64,000 nucleotides of DNA from Paenibacillus massiliensis 2301065 = DSM 16942 (lineage in GTDB: Bacteria; Bacillota; Bacilli; Paenibacillales; Paenibacillaceae). The DNA is taken from NCBI RefSeq assembly GCF_000377505.1, contig NZ_KB898187.1, positions 186,001 through 250,000 of the forward strand, read 5' to 3'. This document shows, piece by piece, positions 1 to 9,963 of the stretch (position 1 is its first letter; each line of letters starts with the position of its first letter). The notes below the pieces were generated by a model. The model ran no database searches. It had not been told where the DNA came from and saw only the letters and a list, made by a program, of their open reading frames with translations. A program made the position numbers and the translations under genes.

Positions 1-1
1 A

Positions 2-403
2 CGAGCCCTCGAAAGAGAGACCGTATGGCTGGCGGCTCAGCATGCTACAGAGGAGCAGGTAAATATGCTATGGGAATCCATTGCGCGCCAGAATAAATTA
101 ATGGCTGATGGTAAGATTCCAATCCAGGAGGATCGGGAATTCCATGAATTAATCGCCAAAGCCTCAGGTAATTTCATTCTTCTGCATGCACTGCAGCTCG
201 TATGGGGTGAAGGAGCACATCTTCCCGCTACTGCACTGATTCGCAGGTCTGTAGGGAGCGAGCTGGTCGTCGATCATCAGAAGATTGTAGAATGTATCGC
301 CACCGGCTCACCGTATGAAGCAGCATCGGCCATGGTTACGCACATTAATCAGATGATTGAGGATGTTCATAAATATTACGATCAGATTCATGCTCAGCAA
401 TAA
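2..403 (+). CDS. GntR-family regulator, FCD domain (partial, 5' end cut)
   Basis: Only the C-terminal ligand-binding half is present. The reading frame is open to the left edge of the window, so the DNA-binding winged helix lies outside. The visible 133 residues are helical and carry the FCD metal/ligand pattern: a D-x-x-F-H stretch followed by a SGN turn, then later His residues in DHQKI and VTHIN. FCD proteins are FadR-like repressors that release DNA when they bind an organic acid or similar metabolite. The gene stops 79 bp before hyuA on the same strand, so it is the likely regulator of the hydantoinase/ABC block. The ligand cannot be read from the sequence. Confidence 0.85.
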   Translation, partial: RALERETVWLAAQHATEEQVNMLWESIARQNKLMADGKIPIQEDREFHELIAKASGNFILLHALQLVWGEGAHLPATALIRRSVGSELVVDHQKIVECIATGSPYEAASAMVTHINQMIEDVHKYYDQIHAQQ

Positions 404-482
404 CGTTCTTCACAAGCGAGGGACATTCTAGGTCAGGGCTAGGCAGCATGAGGTATTGGACTGGCAATTAGGGGGAACAGAC

Positions 483-2531
483 ATGTCAACATACAGGCTC
501 GGCATTGATATCGGGGGGACATTTACAGATGTCATGCTAACAGATGAAGCGGGTCACACGCACGCACTCAAAACACCTTCGGTACCCTCGGCACCGGAGC
601 AGGCGATATTTAACGCGATTGAGCAGTTAAAGGAAAGAAACATACAGCCTGCTGAGGTAGAGCTGTTCGTGCATGGCACTACACTTGGGGTAAATACGCT
701 CATTGAACGTAATGGCGCTACCACAGGACTGCTAGTAACGAAGGGGTTCCGGGATGTGCTGGAGATCCGTCGTCTACGGTTGGAGAACACGACCGACCTG
801 TATGGGGACAAGACAATACCTTTAGTTCCCAGATATCTCGTGCGTGAGGTAGACGAACGAATGCTAGCGAGTGGGCGCGAATATCAGGCATTAGATGAGA
901 ATGAACTCAGGATAGAAGTCCAGGCTCTTGTAAAAGAGGGAGTAACCGCCATAGCAGTTTCATTCCTGCATGCATATCACAATGCGGCACATGAGCAGCA
1001 GGCTGTGGAACTGATCCGCCGGGAATTCCCACAGCTATTCGTGTGCTCCAGTAGTGAGGTGTGGCCACAGCAACGTGAATACGAGCGGACTTTGGTCACT
1101 GTGATGAACGCATATGTAGGCTCCCGAATGAGTGAATATTTCCGTGGACTTTTACAAGGGACAAGAGAGCGCGGGATGAATGCACAGGTGCTATCCACCA
1201 TGTCTAATGGCGGGGTGATGACAGCAGAGAGAGCGGCAGCAGAGCCGGTAAAGACACTGTTATCTGGTCCAGCTTCTGGCGTAATCGGAGCTACCTATGT
1301 AGCAAGAATTGCTGGTATGGACAAGATTATTACCTTCGATATGGGAGGAACCAGCGTAGATGTTGCCTTGATTGATGGAGAACCTGCATATTCTACTGAG
1401 AATCAAATCGGTGATTTTCCGGTCATTATCCCGGCTGTTGATGTGACAGCGATTGGTGCCGGAGGAGGCTCTATCGCCTGGATTGACTCGGCGGGGGTAC
1501 TCAAGGTCGGTCCGATGAGCGCTGGTGCAGATCCGGGTCCAGCCTGCTATGGCAGAGGCGGAGAGCAGGCCACCACGACGGATGCCTATGTACAACTGGG
1601 AATAATCCATCCTGACCGTTTTTTGGGAGGAGGCATGCAGCTGAATCCTGAATTGTCCAAGCAAGCACTTGCCGCGCTGGGTAGCCCGCTTGGGCTGAGC
1701 CCCACGCACACCGCGCAGGCCATTCTGGATGTGGCGACTTCGAATATGTATGCCCAGTTCACTCCATTGATGGCACGCAAAGGGATTGATCCGCGTGATT
1801 ACACGTTGCTGGCTTACGGAGGAGCAGGTCCAACACATGCCTTTCTTCTAGCAAGAGAGGTAGGTATTACAAAGGTGCTCATTCCTCCATCCCCCGGCAC
1901 CCTGTGCGCGACGGGCTGCATTGTAGCGGATCTGCGAAATGATTTTGTACACACCTTATATAAGAGTGGGGATCAGTTGCAGGACGGAGAATTGGAGCAG
2001 CTGTACGCCAGGTTAGCTGGGCAAGGGCAACGGTGGCTGGAGGAAGAGAGTAGTCGTGGGATACCGCTGGAATCGACTTACTTGCTCTACAGTGCGGACA
2101 TGCGATATGAGGGTCAGGCCTTTGATATTGAAGTGCAGCTCCCAGCTCATGCTGAGGAGGGTTGGGGATGGATTCAGACGGCTATCGAGCGTTTTCACAG
2201 CCAATATGAAAGCATTTTTGGCATCAGTCAGCAGAGTGCGCCTGTGTCCTTTGTTAACTTGCGAGTTACAATTGTCGGTGTAACCCGCAAGCCAGCAGGC
2301 TCGCATCAACCGCTTCGGCAGACAGAGAGTATAGTTAGCGACTTCCGCCTTATTCAGTTCGATGGGGGCGAGTGGGAGGCTAGTGTTGTTAGCCGGGCGA
2401 GTCTATCTCTTCAGGAATGGCTCTCAGGGCCCGTCATCGTCGAGGAGTATGATACGACTGTCTTCGTTCCACCAGGCTACCGGGTACAGGCTGATGAGCA
2501 GGGTAACATCGTTGGGGAGGTGGAAGCATGA
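483..2531 (+). CDS. hyuA: Hydantoinase/oxoprolinase subunit A (HyuA type)
   Basis: A 682-residue ATP-dependent cyclic-amide hydrolase subunit with the ASKHA/actin-like fold. The N-terminal phosphate loop GIDIGGTFTD is at about residues 7-16, a HGTT motif follows at about 65, and the second phosphate motif FDMGGTSVDVA is near 285. A GAGGGS turn lies near 325 and ADPGPACYGRGG near 350. The ATG at 483 is chosen because it follows GGGGG at about 9 bp; an upstream in-frame ATG at 456 has no ribosome site and would add nine residues. Relatives include N-methylhydantoinase A, 5-oxoprolinase and acetone/acetophenone carboxylase subunits, so the substrate is open. It overlaps hyuB by ATGA (4 bp) and the two should form one complex. 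Confidence 0.9.
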   Translation: MSTYRLGIDIGGTFTDVMLTDEAGHTHALKTPSVPSAPEQAIFNAIEQLKERNIQPAEVELFVHGTTLGVNTLIERNGATTGLLVTKGFRDVLEIRRLRLENTTDLYGDKTIPLVPRYLVREVDERMLASGREYQALDENELRIEVQALVKEGVTAIAVSFLHAYHNAAHEQQAVELIRREFPQLFVCSSSEVWPQQREYERTLVTVMNAYVGSRMSEYFRGLLQGTRERGMNAQVLSTMSNGGVMTAERAAAEPVKTLLSGPASGVIGATYVARIAGMDKIITFDMGGTSVDVALIDGEPAYSTENQIGDFPVIIPAVDVTAIGAGGGSIAWIDSAGVLKVGPMSAGADPGPACYGRGGEQATTTDAYVQLGIIHPDRFLGGGMQLNPELSKQALAALGSPLGLSPTHTAQAILDVATSNMYAQFTPLMARKGIDPRDYTLLAYGGAGPTHAFLLAREVGITKVLIPPSPGTLCATGCIVADLRNDFVHTLYKSGDQLQDGELEQLYARLAGQGQRWLEEESSRGIPLESTYLLYSADMRYEGQAFDIEVQLPAHAEEGWGWIQTAIERFHSQYESIFGISQQSAPVSFVNLRVTIVGVTRKPAGSHQPLRQTESIVSDFRLIQFDGGEWEASVVSRASLSLQEWLSGPVIVEEYDTTVFVPPGYRVQADEQGNIVGEVEA

Positions 2532-4543
2532 GTGGTCAGCAAGTTGATACCCAGATCGAAGGCATTGCAACAGATCGTGTGTTTCTGGAGATATTCAAAA
2601 ACCGGGTACAGGCAATTGTTGAGGAAATGGCAAATGTGGTGCTGAGAACAGGCTTTACGGCCTTCGTCAAAGAGACGGGAGATTTCGGTACTTACCTGCT
2701 GTCAGCCACAGGCGAGACCTTTGGTTCCCCGTTGGATACGGGATACAGCCTTTCGCTTGGTATTCCGGTAGAAGATGTACTGGCTACCATTGGGGAATGG
2801 CATGAGGGTGACATTGTCATCTGTAATGATCCATATTCCACAGGTGGGATGGCTACTCACTTGCCGGATGTATATTTGCTAAAGCCTATCTTTTATGACA
2901 ACAAGATTGTAGCTTACGGCCTATGCTTTATTCATTCCTCGGATGTGGGTGGCAAGGTACCTGGCAGTGTCTCGCCGAGCTCGTATGACATTCATCAGGA
3001 AGGAATCCGACTCGCGCCAATGAAGCTTTATGACAAGGGCGTGCTGAATGAGCAGCTGCTGCGCATTTTTCTTGATAACTGCCGTATTCCCGATCAGAAC
3101 TGGGGGGATCTTCGTGCTCTCATGGCAGGGCTTCATCGTGGAGAGCAGCGCATACAGGAGCTAATCACCCGTTACGGTCTGTTGAAGGTAGAGCAGGGAA
3201 TCGAGGATTTGTTGTCCTACGCAGAAGTACGGGTTCGACAGATCATACAGGACATTCCTGACGGTGCTTATGAATTCTGGGATTACATTGAGGATGGTCC
3301 CGGTGGCTACCCGGTACGCCTGCGCTGTCGAATGGTCGTGGCGGCTGATGAGATTTTTCTTGATTTCAAGGGGACCGATCCACAAGTGCGAGCTTCCTTT
3401 AATATTCCTACGCTGAACAAGCAAGGACACTATTACTTAGTGCCAGCACTGATTCGGTATTTCCGAACACTGGACCCATCCATTCCCTGGAACTCGGGTA
3501 TGGTTCGCATGATTTCCAATGATGCACCACCAGCCAGCATTCTGAACCCGGAATTTCCAGCTGCGATCGGTGCCCGTGCGGCGACATTTATCCGTCTCAT
3601 GGATGTGTTAACAGGTGCGCTGAGCAAGGCGCAGGAGAACAAGCTGCCTGCGGCTGGCGCTGGACAGGCTGCCATTGTCATGCTTGCCATGACCGATCCG
3701 GTAACAGGCAAGCGCAAGGTGGGCGTCATTCAGCCGATCTGCGGGGGCTCAGGCGCAAGGCCCATGAAGGATGGCATTGATGGCATGGATTTTGCCGTCG
3801 GCCATCTCAGGAATATTCCAGCAGAGACGGTAGAAGCAGATATGCCAATCCTGATCGAGCGTTATGGGCTGCGGGCGGATTCAGCTGGAGCTGGCAAGTA
3901 TCGCGGGGGCTCGGGAATTGAGCTACAGCTCAAGGTACTTAGTCCCGATACAGTACTGACGGCGCGGAATATGGAGAGGATGCAGTTTCAGCCATGGGGC
4001 AGACTTGGGGGCAAGGCTGGTGCGGCTGGCATAGCAGTGAAGAATGCTGGATTGCCCGATGAGCTGGTGACGGGACGAATTGATGAGTTACTGCTACAGC
4101 CGGGTGATTCTGTTACATTTTTCTCCCAAGGTGGTGGTGGATATGGTCATCCTTATGAACGGGCGACGGATCAGGTTCACCAGGATGTGCGAAATGGTCT
4201 ACTGTCAGCAGAGTCAGCTCTTGACGAATATGGCGTTGTGATTCATGACGATGAAGTTAACGAAGCCGAGACTGCAGCAGTACGGGCGGGAGGAGAACGC
4301 AAGCAGTCTCCATTCGACTTCGGCCCTAAGCGTGAAGACTATGAGACTGTATGGACTGATGAGCTGCAGCTCGCCGTGAATGCAGCGCTGTTGCAATATC
4401 CTCTTGCTCTACGCGATTATTTGAAACGACGTACGATGCAGGATATGGATGCACGTGCGCTGCGAGGGGAGGTGCCTCGACCAGCAGACGCTGCCACGAT
4501 CATGAATCAGCTTCATCAGAGCATTGTATCGCAATATGCATAG
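2528..4543 (+). CDS. hyuB: Hydantoinase/oxoprolinase subunit B (HyuB type)
   Basis: A 671-residue partner of HyuA. Family marks are KETGDFGTYLL near residue 50, CNDPYSTGGMATHLPDV near 98-115, the HSSDVGGKVPGS segment near 138, a GGSGARP turn near 410 and FSQGGGGYGHP near 535. Together A and B use ATP to open five-membered cyclic amides such as N-methylhydantoin, hydantoin or 5-oxoproline; some homologous pairs are carboxylases. The start overlaps the stop of hyuA, typical of translational coupling. A transporter operon follows after a 102-bp gap, so the compound hydrolysed is probably the one imported. Full length with no breaks seen. Confidence 0.9.
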   Translation: MSGQQVDTQIEGIATDRVFLEIFKNRVQAIVEEMANVVLRTGFTAFVKETGDFGTYLLSATGETFGSPLDTGYSLSLGIPVEDVLATIGEWHEGDIVICNDPYSTGGMATHLPDVYLLKPIFYDNKIVAYGLCFIHSSDVGGKVPGSVSPSSYDIHQEGIRLAPMKLYDKGVLNEQLLRIFLDNCRIPDQNWGDLRALMAGLHRGEQRIQELITRYGLLKVEQGIEDLLSYAEVRVRQIIQDIPDGAYEFWDYIEDGPGGYPVRLRCRMVVAADEIFLDFKGTDPQVRASFNIPTLNKQGHYYLVPALIRYFRTLDPSIPWNSGMVRMISNDAPPASILNPEFPAAIGARAATFIRLMDVLTGALSKAQENKLPAAGAGQAAIVMLAMTDPVTGKRKVGVIQPICGGSGARPMKDGIDGMDFAVGHLRNIPAETVEADMPILIERYGLRADSAGAGKYRGGSGIELQLKVLSPDTVLTARNMERMQFQPWGRLGGKAGAAGIAVKNAGLPDELVTGRIDELLLQPGDSVTFFSQGGGGYGHPYERATDQVHQDVRNGLLSAESALDEYGVVIHDDEVNEAETAAVRAGGERKQSPFDFGPKREDYETVWTDELQLAVNAALLQYPLALRDYLKRRTMQDMDARALRGEVPRPADAATIMNQLHQSIVSQYA

Positions 4544-4645
4544 CCCTGGATTAGCTAGCCTATATTGGCGTTCGGTGATGGTCTAATCTGAAGATCTAGG
4601 GAAGGCAAATTATCGTTAGCTCATTATTAAGGGAGGTAATTGTTC

Positions 4646-5782
4646 ATGAAACAACCATTTAGAAAGTCTGCGACCTGGCTCTCGTTACTCCTTACACTCA
4701 CGATGCTCCTCTTAAGCGCATGCGGAAATGCAGCAGAGCCAGCAGCTACACCCGCAGATCCTGCAGCATCTGGAGATAACGGTGAGAAAATTAAGCTCAC
4801 CATGTTCATCTGGGCGGGTGCGAATCAGGATGTCGTTCCTAAGGAAGTCGTTGCCGAATATGTGAAGAATCATCCGAATGTCGAAGTGACCTTTGAGGAA
4901 TCTTCTAACTCCGTCATGTATCCGAAAATGGTTGCTGCCAAAAATGCAGACCCGAATAATCCGGTTGTGAATTTCGGTTATTTCAATGCAGATGCCTCCG
5001 CCAAGGGGATTAACGATGATATGTGGGAAGCGCTTGATCCAACGATCGTCACGAACATGAAGGATATACCGGAGCAATACCACACACCGGATAATCGCGG
5101 CATTGTATGGGGGGTCACGAATTTCGCTCTTGTCTATAACAAGGATCTGGTGAAGACACCTCCAACCAGCTGGAGCGATCTCTGGGAGAATCCAGAGTTC
5201 AAGGATAAGGTTGCCCTCTGGGATTACATGTTCTATGCCTATATCGCACCCGTCATTGAGTTGAAGGGTCAGGAGCTGGGAGCAACCTACGAGAATCCGG
5301 AGCCTGCCTTCAACTTCTGGGCTGAGCACACGGATCAGATTCGTACACTAGTTACCTCTAACGACCAACTCAAGAATATGCTGATCTCTGGTGAAGCGTT
5401 GATTGCACCGTTCAGCTCGCAGACTGCACAGACCTGGATTGATGAGGAAGGAGCACCGCTTGAGGTCGTAATTCCGAAGGAAGGCTTCGTATCGTTCCCG
5501 TACTCACTACAGGTAGTCAAAGGTTCTTCACCAGAACAGATCAGAGTAGCGAATGAAATCATTAATGAGCTGCTGGCTGCCGAAAATCTGCAAAAATACG
5601 CCGAAGCAACGGGCACACCGTTCACGAGTACAGCTGCACAGGTACCAGACAAATTCAAGGATGATCCTTCCTTCTCCGTAGAGGAGCAGAATAAGGGCCT
5701 GAATCCTGAATGGTCTACCATGGCTCAGAATGCCTCAGTCTGGAAAGACCTGTGGGATCGAATTGTCAAGACCAAGCTGTAA
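4646..5782 (+). CDS. ABC transporter solute-binding lipoprotein (PotD-like)
   Basis: A 378-residue extracellular binding protein anchored by lipid. It has a charged start (KQPFRK), a hydrophobic stretch and the lipobox LLSAC at about residues 24-28, then a low-complexity Ala/Pro/Asp linker. The body resembles spermidine/putrescine-type family 1 binding proteins (WGVTNFALVYNKDLV, TSWSDLW). The ATG at 4646 sits 8 bp after GGGAGGT; a TTG two codons upstream is less well placed. It is first in a binding protein-ATPase-permease-permease set. A polyamine is possible, but the neighbouring hydantoinase and peptidase argue for a cyclic amide, peptide or related compound. The ligand is unproven. Confidence 0.88.
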   Translation: MKQPFRKSATWLSLLLTLTMLLLSACGNAAEPAATPADPAASGDNGEKIKLTMFIWAGANQDVVPKEVVAEYVKNHPNVEVTFEESSNSVMYPKMVAAKNADPNNPVVNFGYFNADASAKGINDDMWEALDPTIVTNMKDIPEQYHTPDNRGIVWGVTNFALVYNKDLVKTPPTSWSDLWENPEFKDKVALWDYMFYAYIAPVIELKGQELGATYENPEPAFNFWAEHTDQIRTLVTSNDQLKNMLISGEALIAPFSSQTAQTWIDEEGAPLEVVIPKEGFVSFPYSLQVVKGSSPEQIRVANEIINELLAAENLQKYAEATGTPFTSTAAQVPDKFKDDPSFSVEEQNKGLNPEWSTMAQNASVWKDLWDRIVKTKL

Positions 5783-5818
5783 CCAGCAACAGGGAAGCGC
5801 ACAAGAGGAGGCACAGTC

Positions 5819-6937
5819 ATGTCCGTAACGGGGAATCAAACAGCGATCGAAGCGCGTCAGGTGGTGAAGCGATATGGCAGCAACTTTGCTGTCAAGCATG
5901 TATCCTTTCAGGTCAAGCAGGGAGAGTTCGTCTCTCTGCTTGGACCAAGCGGCTGTGGGAAGACCACACTGCTGCGGATGCTGGGAGGCTTAGAGCTGCC
6001 AGATGAAGGCTCCATCTATCTGTCTGAGAAGGATGTGACCCGTGTCCCTTCTTATGGAAGAGACACGAACATGATCTTTCAACAGCTGGCACTCTTTCCG
6101 CACATGGATGTCTACAATAATATAGCCTATGGACTTAAGATGAAGCGCTTGCCCAAGACCGAGATTCGTTCGCGGGTAGAACGAGCTTTGGCATTGGTGC
6201 AGCTACCAGACTATGGACGTCGCGCGATCTCTCAGCTCTCGGGAGGACAGGCCCAGCGGATAGCCATTGCAAGAGCGCTCGTCAATGAGCCGAAGGTATT
6301 GCTGCTGGATGAGCCATTGTCCGCCCTGGATGCGCAGCTAAGACTAGATATGCAGAAGGAGCTTAAGCGAATCCAACGTGAATCGGGCACGACCTTTATC
6401 TTCGTAACCCATGATCAGAGCGAGGCTTTGAACGTATCAGACCGTATAGGCGTCATGCATCAGGGGGTTCTGCTACAGTACGGTACACCGGATGAAATCT
6501 ATGAGCAGCCTGTGAACCAATTTGTGGCCAAGTTCATCGGTGATACCAATCTGCTGCCGGCTCAGGTGCAAAGCATGGATGAGGCCCGTATGACGATTAC
6601 TACAGTGGAGGGACAATTCACCATACATGTGAAGCCGCCAAAGACAGGCAAGGTCGAGCTGGGCGAGCGTGGAGACATTTCCATTCGTCATGAGTATATT
6701 CGTATGGGAGAAGAGGCAGAGCAACTGGATAATCGACTGAAGGCACTCGTCACAGAGGTTCATTATGCAGGTACCCTGCTCCGCTACGAGCTTCGCATTG
6801 ATGGGCAATTGACCTTGCTGGCGAATGTCCCTCATGCTCCCGGAAAGATTCGCTATGCGGCGGGGGATATGGTGACGGTTGGCTGGAATGTGCAGGATGG
6901 AATCTATTTGACTCGCCGGGAGGAGGGAAGCTCGTGA
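5819..6937 (+). CDS. ABC transporter ATP-binding protein (PotA-like)
   Basis: A 372-residue importer ATPase. The Walker A GPSGCGKTT starts at about residue 42, the ABC signature LSGGQ is near 140, the Walker B LLLDEPLSALD follows at about 160, and an H-loop THDQSEAL lies near 200. A C-terminal TOBE-like regulatory domain fills roughly 240-372, as in PotA/MalK-type importers. The ribosome site AAGAGGAGG precedes the ATG by about 8 bp. The stop overlaps the GTG of the first permease (GTGA). It energises uptake through the two following permeases. Confidence 0.93.
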   Translation: MSVTGNQTAIEARQVVKRYGSNFAVKHVSFQVKQGEFVSLLGPSGCGKTTLLRMLGGLELPDEGSIYLSEKDVTRVPSYGRDTNMIFQQLALFPHMDVYNNIAYGLKMKRLPKTEIRSRVERALALVQLPDYGRRAISQLSGGQAQRIAIARALVNEPKVLLLDEPLSALDAQLRLDMQKELKRIQRESGTTFIFVTHDQSEALNVSDRIGVMHQGVLLQYGTPDEIYEQPVNQFVAKFIGDTNLLPAQVQSMDEARMTITTVEGQFTIHVKPPKTGKVELGERGDISIRHEYIRMGEEAEQLDNRLKALVTEVHYAGTLLRYELRIDGQLTLLANVPHAPGKIRYAAGDMVTVGWNVQDGIYLTRREEGSS

Positions 6938-7851
6938 AGCATCGGGTTGACCGTGTGCTGAGCTGGCTGACGCCGAAGCACTCGTCATGGATAACGCCGC
7001 TCCTGCTGCTTGTCCCTTCTTTACTCTTGATGGGCATTGTATTTATCGGCTCGCTGCTCATCTTTGGCAGATACAGCTTTGATGCCTTTGAGAATGGGAG
7101 ATTAATGCCTGCCTTTCAATGGGATGCGTATATTGCCTTCCTCGCAGACCCGTATTACTGGAGTATTATCCGCGACACCTTCAGTCTCACGCTGAAAGTA
7201 ACCGGAATTACGCTATTGCTGGCCTATCCGCTGGCCTATTACATTTCCCAGCTACGTAATGGTACCTGGCGTCAGATGATCTTGCTGATCACGTTCATGC
7301 CGCTTCTGGTCAGTGCCGTTGTGAAGTCATACGCGTGGATGGTATTGCTCTCCCGCCAGGGACTTGTGAATTGGTTATTCATTCAGAGCGGGATCACGGA
7401 CACTGGATATGAGATGACGTTTAATGAAGTAGGGGTTATTATCGCACTCGTGCATATTTTCTTGCCCTTCATGGTCATTCCGATTCTGAGCGTGCTGGAT
7501 CAGCAGCAAGGCCAGCTGAAGGCAGCAGCGCATGATCTCGGTGCGGGCAGTCTGCAGACCTTTTTAACGATAACCTTGCCATTATCGGTTCGGGGCATTG
7601 TGTCCGGCGTTCAGATTGTATTTACACTGTGTCTAACGGCATTCACGACACCTGCTTTAATCGGCGGGGGCCGAGTCATGACGCTGCCGACATTCATCTA
7701 TCAGCGGACCCTGGATACCAATTGGCCGATTGCTGCAGTAGCCAGCTTGTTCCTAATCGTATCCTCTACAGCAGTAGTATGGCTATTAAATCGACTAGCA
7801 GATCGCTTGACCTTCCTGCGTTCGAGAGGAGGCGAGGAGCGTGCGGCATAG
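6934..7851 (+). CDS. ABC transporter permease (PotB-like)
   Basis: A 305-residue integral membrane protein with six or more predicted hydrophobic helices. The EAA-type loop (KAAAHDLGAGSLQTFLTITLPLS) lies near residues 190-212 and contacts the ATPase. A GTG start overlaps the upstream ATPase stop by 4 bp, and the end overlaps the second permease by 11 bp, so the set is tightly coupled. It forms one half of the importer channel in the cytoplasmic membrane. Confidence 0.92.
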   Translation: MKHRVDRVLSWLTPKHSSWITPLLLLVPSLLLMGIVFIGSLLIFGRYSFDAFENGRLMPAFQWDAYIAFLADPYYWSIIRDTFSLTLKVTGITLLLAYPLAYYISQLRNGTWRQMILLITFMPLLVSAVVKSYAWMVLLSRQGLVNWLFIQSGITDTGYEMTFNEVGVIIALVHIFLPFMVIPILSVLDQQQGQLKAAAHDLGAGSLQTFLTITLPLSVRGIVSGVQIVFTLCLTAFTTPALIGGGRVMTLPTFIYQRTLDTNWPIAAVASLFLIVSSTAVVWLLNRLADRLTFLRSRGGEERAA

Positions 7852-8665
7852 ACCATTATGGATTACTGGCCTACTTACTGCGGCTGCATGGCTAGTATGT
7901 ATTTTTCTGGCGACCCCGCTGGTCATCGTCGTGATTACTTCTCTGAATTCTGCGGCTTATAGTGTATTTCCGCCGAAGGGCTTATCCTTCCGCTGGTATG
8001 AGAATTTGTCGTCGCAGCCGCAGTTTTTGCAGGCCTTTGGAAATAGTGTATTTACATCATTATGTTCCACTATACTGGCACTTGTCGCAGGGACGCTTGC
8101 AGCCCTTGCCATACAGCGCTACGAGTTCCCCGGAAGAAATCTACTGCGGGCTATCTTCATGTCACCGATGGTCGTTCCAAAAATTGCGCTGGGCGTGGCT
8201 TATCTCATTCTATTCTCCAAGCTGAAGATTGCCGGGGGCTTATTTGCACTCATCCTGGGTGAGGCGGTAACGGTATTGCCCTTCGTACTCGCCATTGTGG
8301 GTAGCACATTGGTTAACATCAAGAAAGAATACGAGGAAGCCGCGGCGGATCTGGGGGGAGGACCTATCCGGGTGTTTTTCACGGTGACCTTACCCCAAAT
8401 GAAGCTAGGCCTGCTGCTTAGTGGTGCTCTTTCTTTTATATTCACGTTTGATCAGGTAGAAACCGCTTTGTTGATCCTAAGGCCACCCAATTATACACTG
8501 CCAATTGAATTGTTCCTGTACATGGAAAAATGGCAAGACCCTACAATTGCAGTAGTCTCTACATTAATGCTGCTGTTCGCCATATTGCTCTTCTTCGGAC
8601 TGAAGCTGATGCTTCGATCTGTGCCTGAGGTGCAGAAGTTTGTGAATAAGCAACATGACAAGTAA
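7841..8665 (+). CDS. ABC transporter permease (PotC-like)
   Basis: A 274-residue integral membrane protein of the PotC/PotI type with about six membrane helices. The EAA loop (EYEEAAADLGGGPIRVFFTV) is near residues 165-185. It starts at GTG 7841 after a GGAGGCGAGGAG ribosome site inside the end of the first permease. It completes the importer with the preceding three genes; the M24 peptidase gene follows after 53 bp. Confidence 0.92.
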   Translation: MRHRPLWITGLLTAAAWLVCIFLATPLVIVVITSLNSAAYSVFPPKGLSFRWYENLSSQPQFLQAFGNSVFTSLCSTILALVAGTLAALAIQRYEFPGRNLLRAIFMSPMVVPKIALGVAYLILFSKLKIAGGLFALILGEAVTVLPFVLAIVGSTLVNIKKEYEEAAADLGGGPIRVFFTVTLPQMKLGLLLSGALSFIFTFDQVETALLILRPPNYTLPIELFLYMEKWQDPTIAVVSTLMLLFAILLFFGLKLMLRSVPEVQKFVNKQHDK

Positions 8666-8718
8666 TAGGATAGACGGTACCTGTTGATACAGAACGAAGC
8701 AAGGAGGTAATATGCTGC

Positions 8719-9954
8719 ATGAACAATCCATTGGAGATGAGGAACACAGTATCTGCCGATTCTGCAAGTACTGCACATCGGAAACGTGCTGAATACATTA
8801 TGGAGCGAGAGGGTCTGCAAGCGCTGGTTGCCACCACACCTGAAAATGTATCCTACGTCATCGGTTCACAGCTACGGGCGACGAACTGGACGATGCAGAT
8901 CTATGCCGTACTGCCTCGGAACGCTAACGCAAGACCACGGCTTATTATGCCGACCAATCGGCTAGGAGTGATTGCCCAGATGGGACTGCCTGAGGCGGAC
9001 ATTTATCTCTACAGCGATTTCTTCCTTGAAGGCTCCCCAGATGGGAAGCCCTCTACAGCCGATATTGATCTCTTGTATCATTTGTTAGGCTCAGTACAGA
9101 CATACTCCGGGCCACTGGAGGCACTGCGGGCTGCGCTGAAGGACCTCGATGTGAATGATGGACCACTGGGCGTCGATGAGATGCGGATGTCTCCGGCGAT
9201 CTATGGACGATTAAGCGACAGTCTTTCTGCAGGGGCGCTCCGTTCAGCGTATGGCTTGTTCCGGGAGATTCGTCAGGTCAAGACTCCAACTGAATTGCAG
9301 CGTCTTCGTACAGTTGCGGCATTAAATGAACGGATTGAGTTAGAGCTTATTCACAAGATCGCGGCCAATGTGCACGAAGAGGAATTAGCTGAGCATTACC
9401 GGCTAGAAGTAGTCAGAGCAGGAGGAGTGCCTGCGATGGTCGCAGTCGGGGCAGGACCACGCAGCGCGTTACCACTGATTGAACGTTACTTCCATCGGGT
9501 GCAGCCTGGTGATCTGGTACGCTTTGACCTTTGCTGTCAGCTCGATGGCTATTGGGCAGACACAGGTCGAACCGTTGTGCTGGGTTCTCCGTCCCCATGG
9601 CAGCGCAATCACTTTGCAGCTGTCAAGAGCGGATGGGAGCGGGCACTTGAGCTGGTGCGGCCCGGTGCGAAGGCATCCGAGATTTTTGAAGCAGCGGTAC
9701 AAACGGTTCAGCAAAATGGAATTCCGCACTATCGGCGCCAGCATGTTGGACATGCCATTGGCCTGGAGCTATATGATGATATCGTACTTGCTCCGGGTGA
9801 TCAGCGGGAACTGGAGGAAGGCATGGTGTTCTGTGTAGAGGTTCCATACTATGAGCTCGGTGCAGGAGGCTTTCAGATTGAAGATACCGTTATTGTCACC
9901 AAGGATGGGTTCGAGTCGATCACACATATGGAACGCAAACTATATCAGCAATGA
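8719..9954 (+). CDS. M24 family metallopeptidase (Xaa-Pro peptidase-like)
   Basis: A 411-residue two-domain protein: an N-terminal creatinase-like domain (about 20-165) and a C-terminal pita-bread domain. All five M24 metal ligands can be placed: D270, D281 (D-x10-D), H345, E374 and E388. Creatinase shares the fold and would fit a hydantoin theme, but creatinases lack this metal set, so a metal-dependent Xaa-Pro peptidase or related hydrolase is preferred. The ATG at 8719 follows AAGGAGGT by 10 bp. Its place behind the importer suggests it acts on the imported compound or on the product of HyuAB. Confidence 0.85.
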   Translation: MNNPLEMRNTVSADSASTAHRKRAEYIMEREGLQALVATTPENVSYVIGSQLRATNWTMQIYAVLPRNANARPRLIMPTNRLGVIAQMGLPEADIYLYSDFFLEGSPDGKPSTADIDLLYHLLGSVQTYSGPLEALRAALKDLDVNDGPLGVDEMRMSPAIYGRLSDSLSAGALRSAYGLFREIRQVKTPTELQRLRTVAALNERIELELIHKIAANVHEEELAEHYRLEVVRAGGVPAMVAVGAGPRSALPLIERYFHRVQPGDLVRFDLCCQLDGYWADTGRTVVLGSPSPWQRNHFAAVKSGWERALELVRPGAKASEIFEAAVQTVQQNGIPHYRRQHVGHAIGLELYDDIVLAPGDQRELEEGMVFCVEVPYYELGAGGFQIEDTVIVTKDGFESITHMERKLYQQ

Positions 9955-9963
9955 GGTTCTCGC

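Noticed and set aside
1260..1838. Minus-strand frame of 192 codons inside hyuA
   Set aside because: It is antisense to strongly conserved HyuA motifs, has no ribosome site and no recognisable protein features.
8719..9954. Creatinase
   Set aside because: All five M24 metal ligands are present, which creatinases lack.
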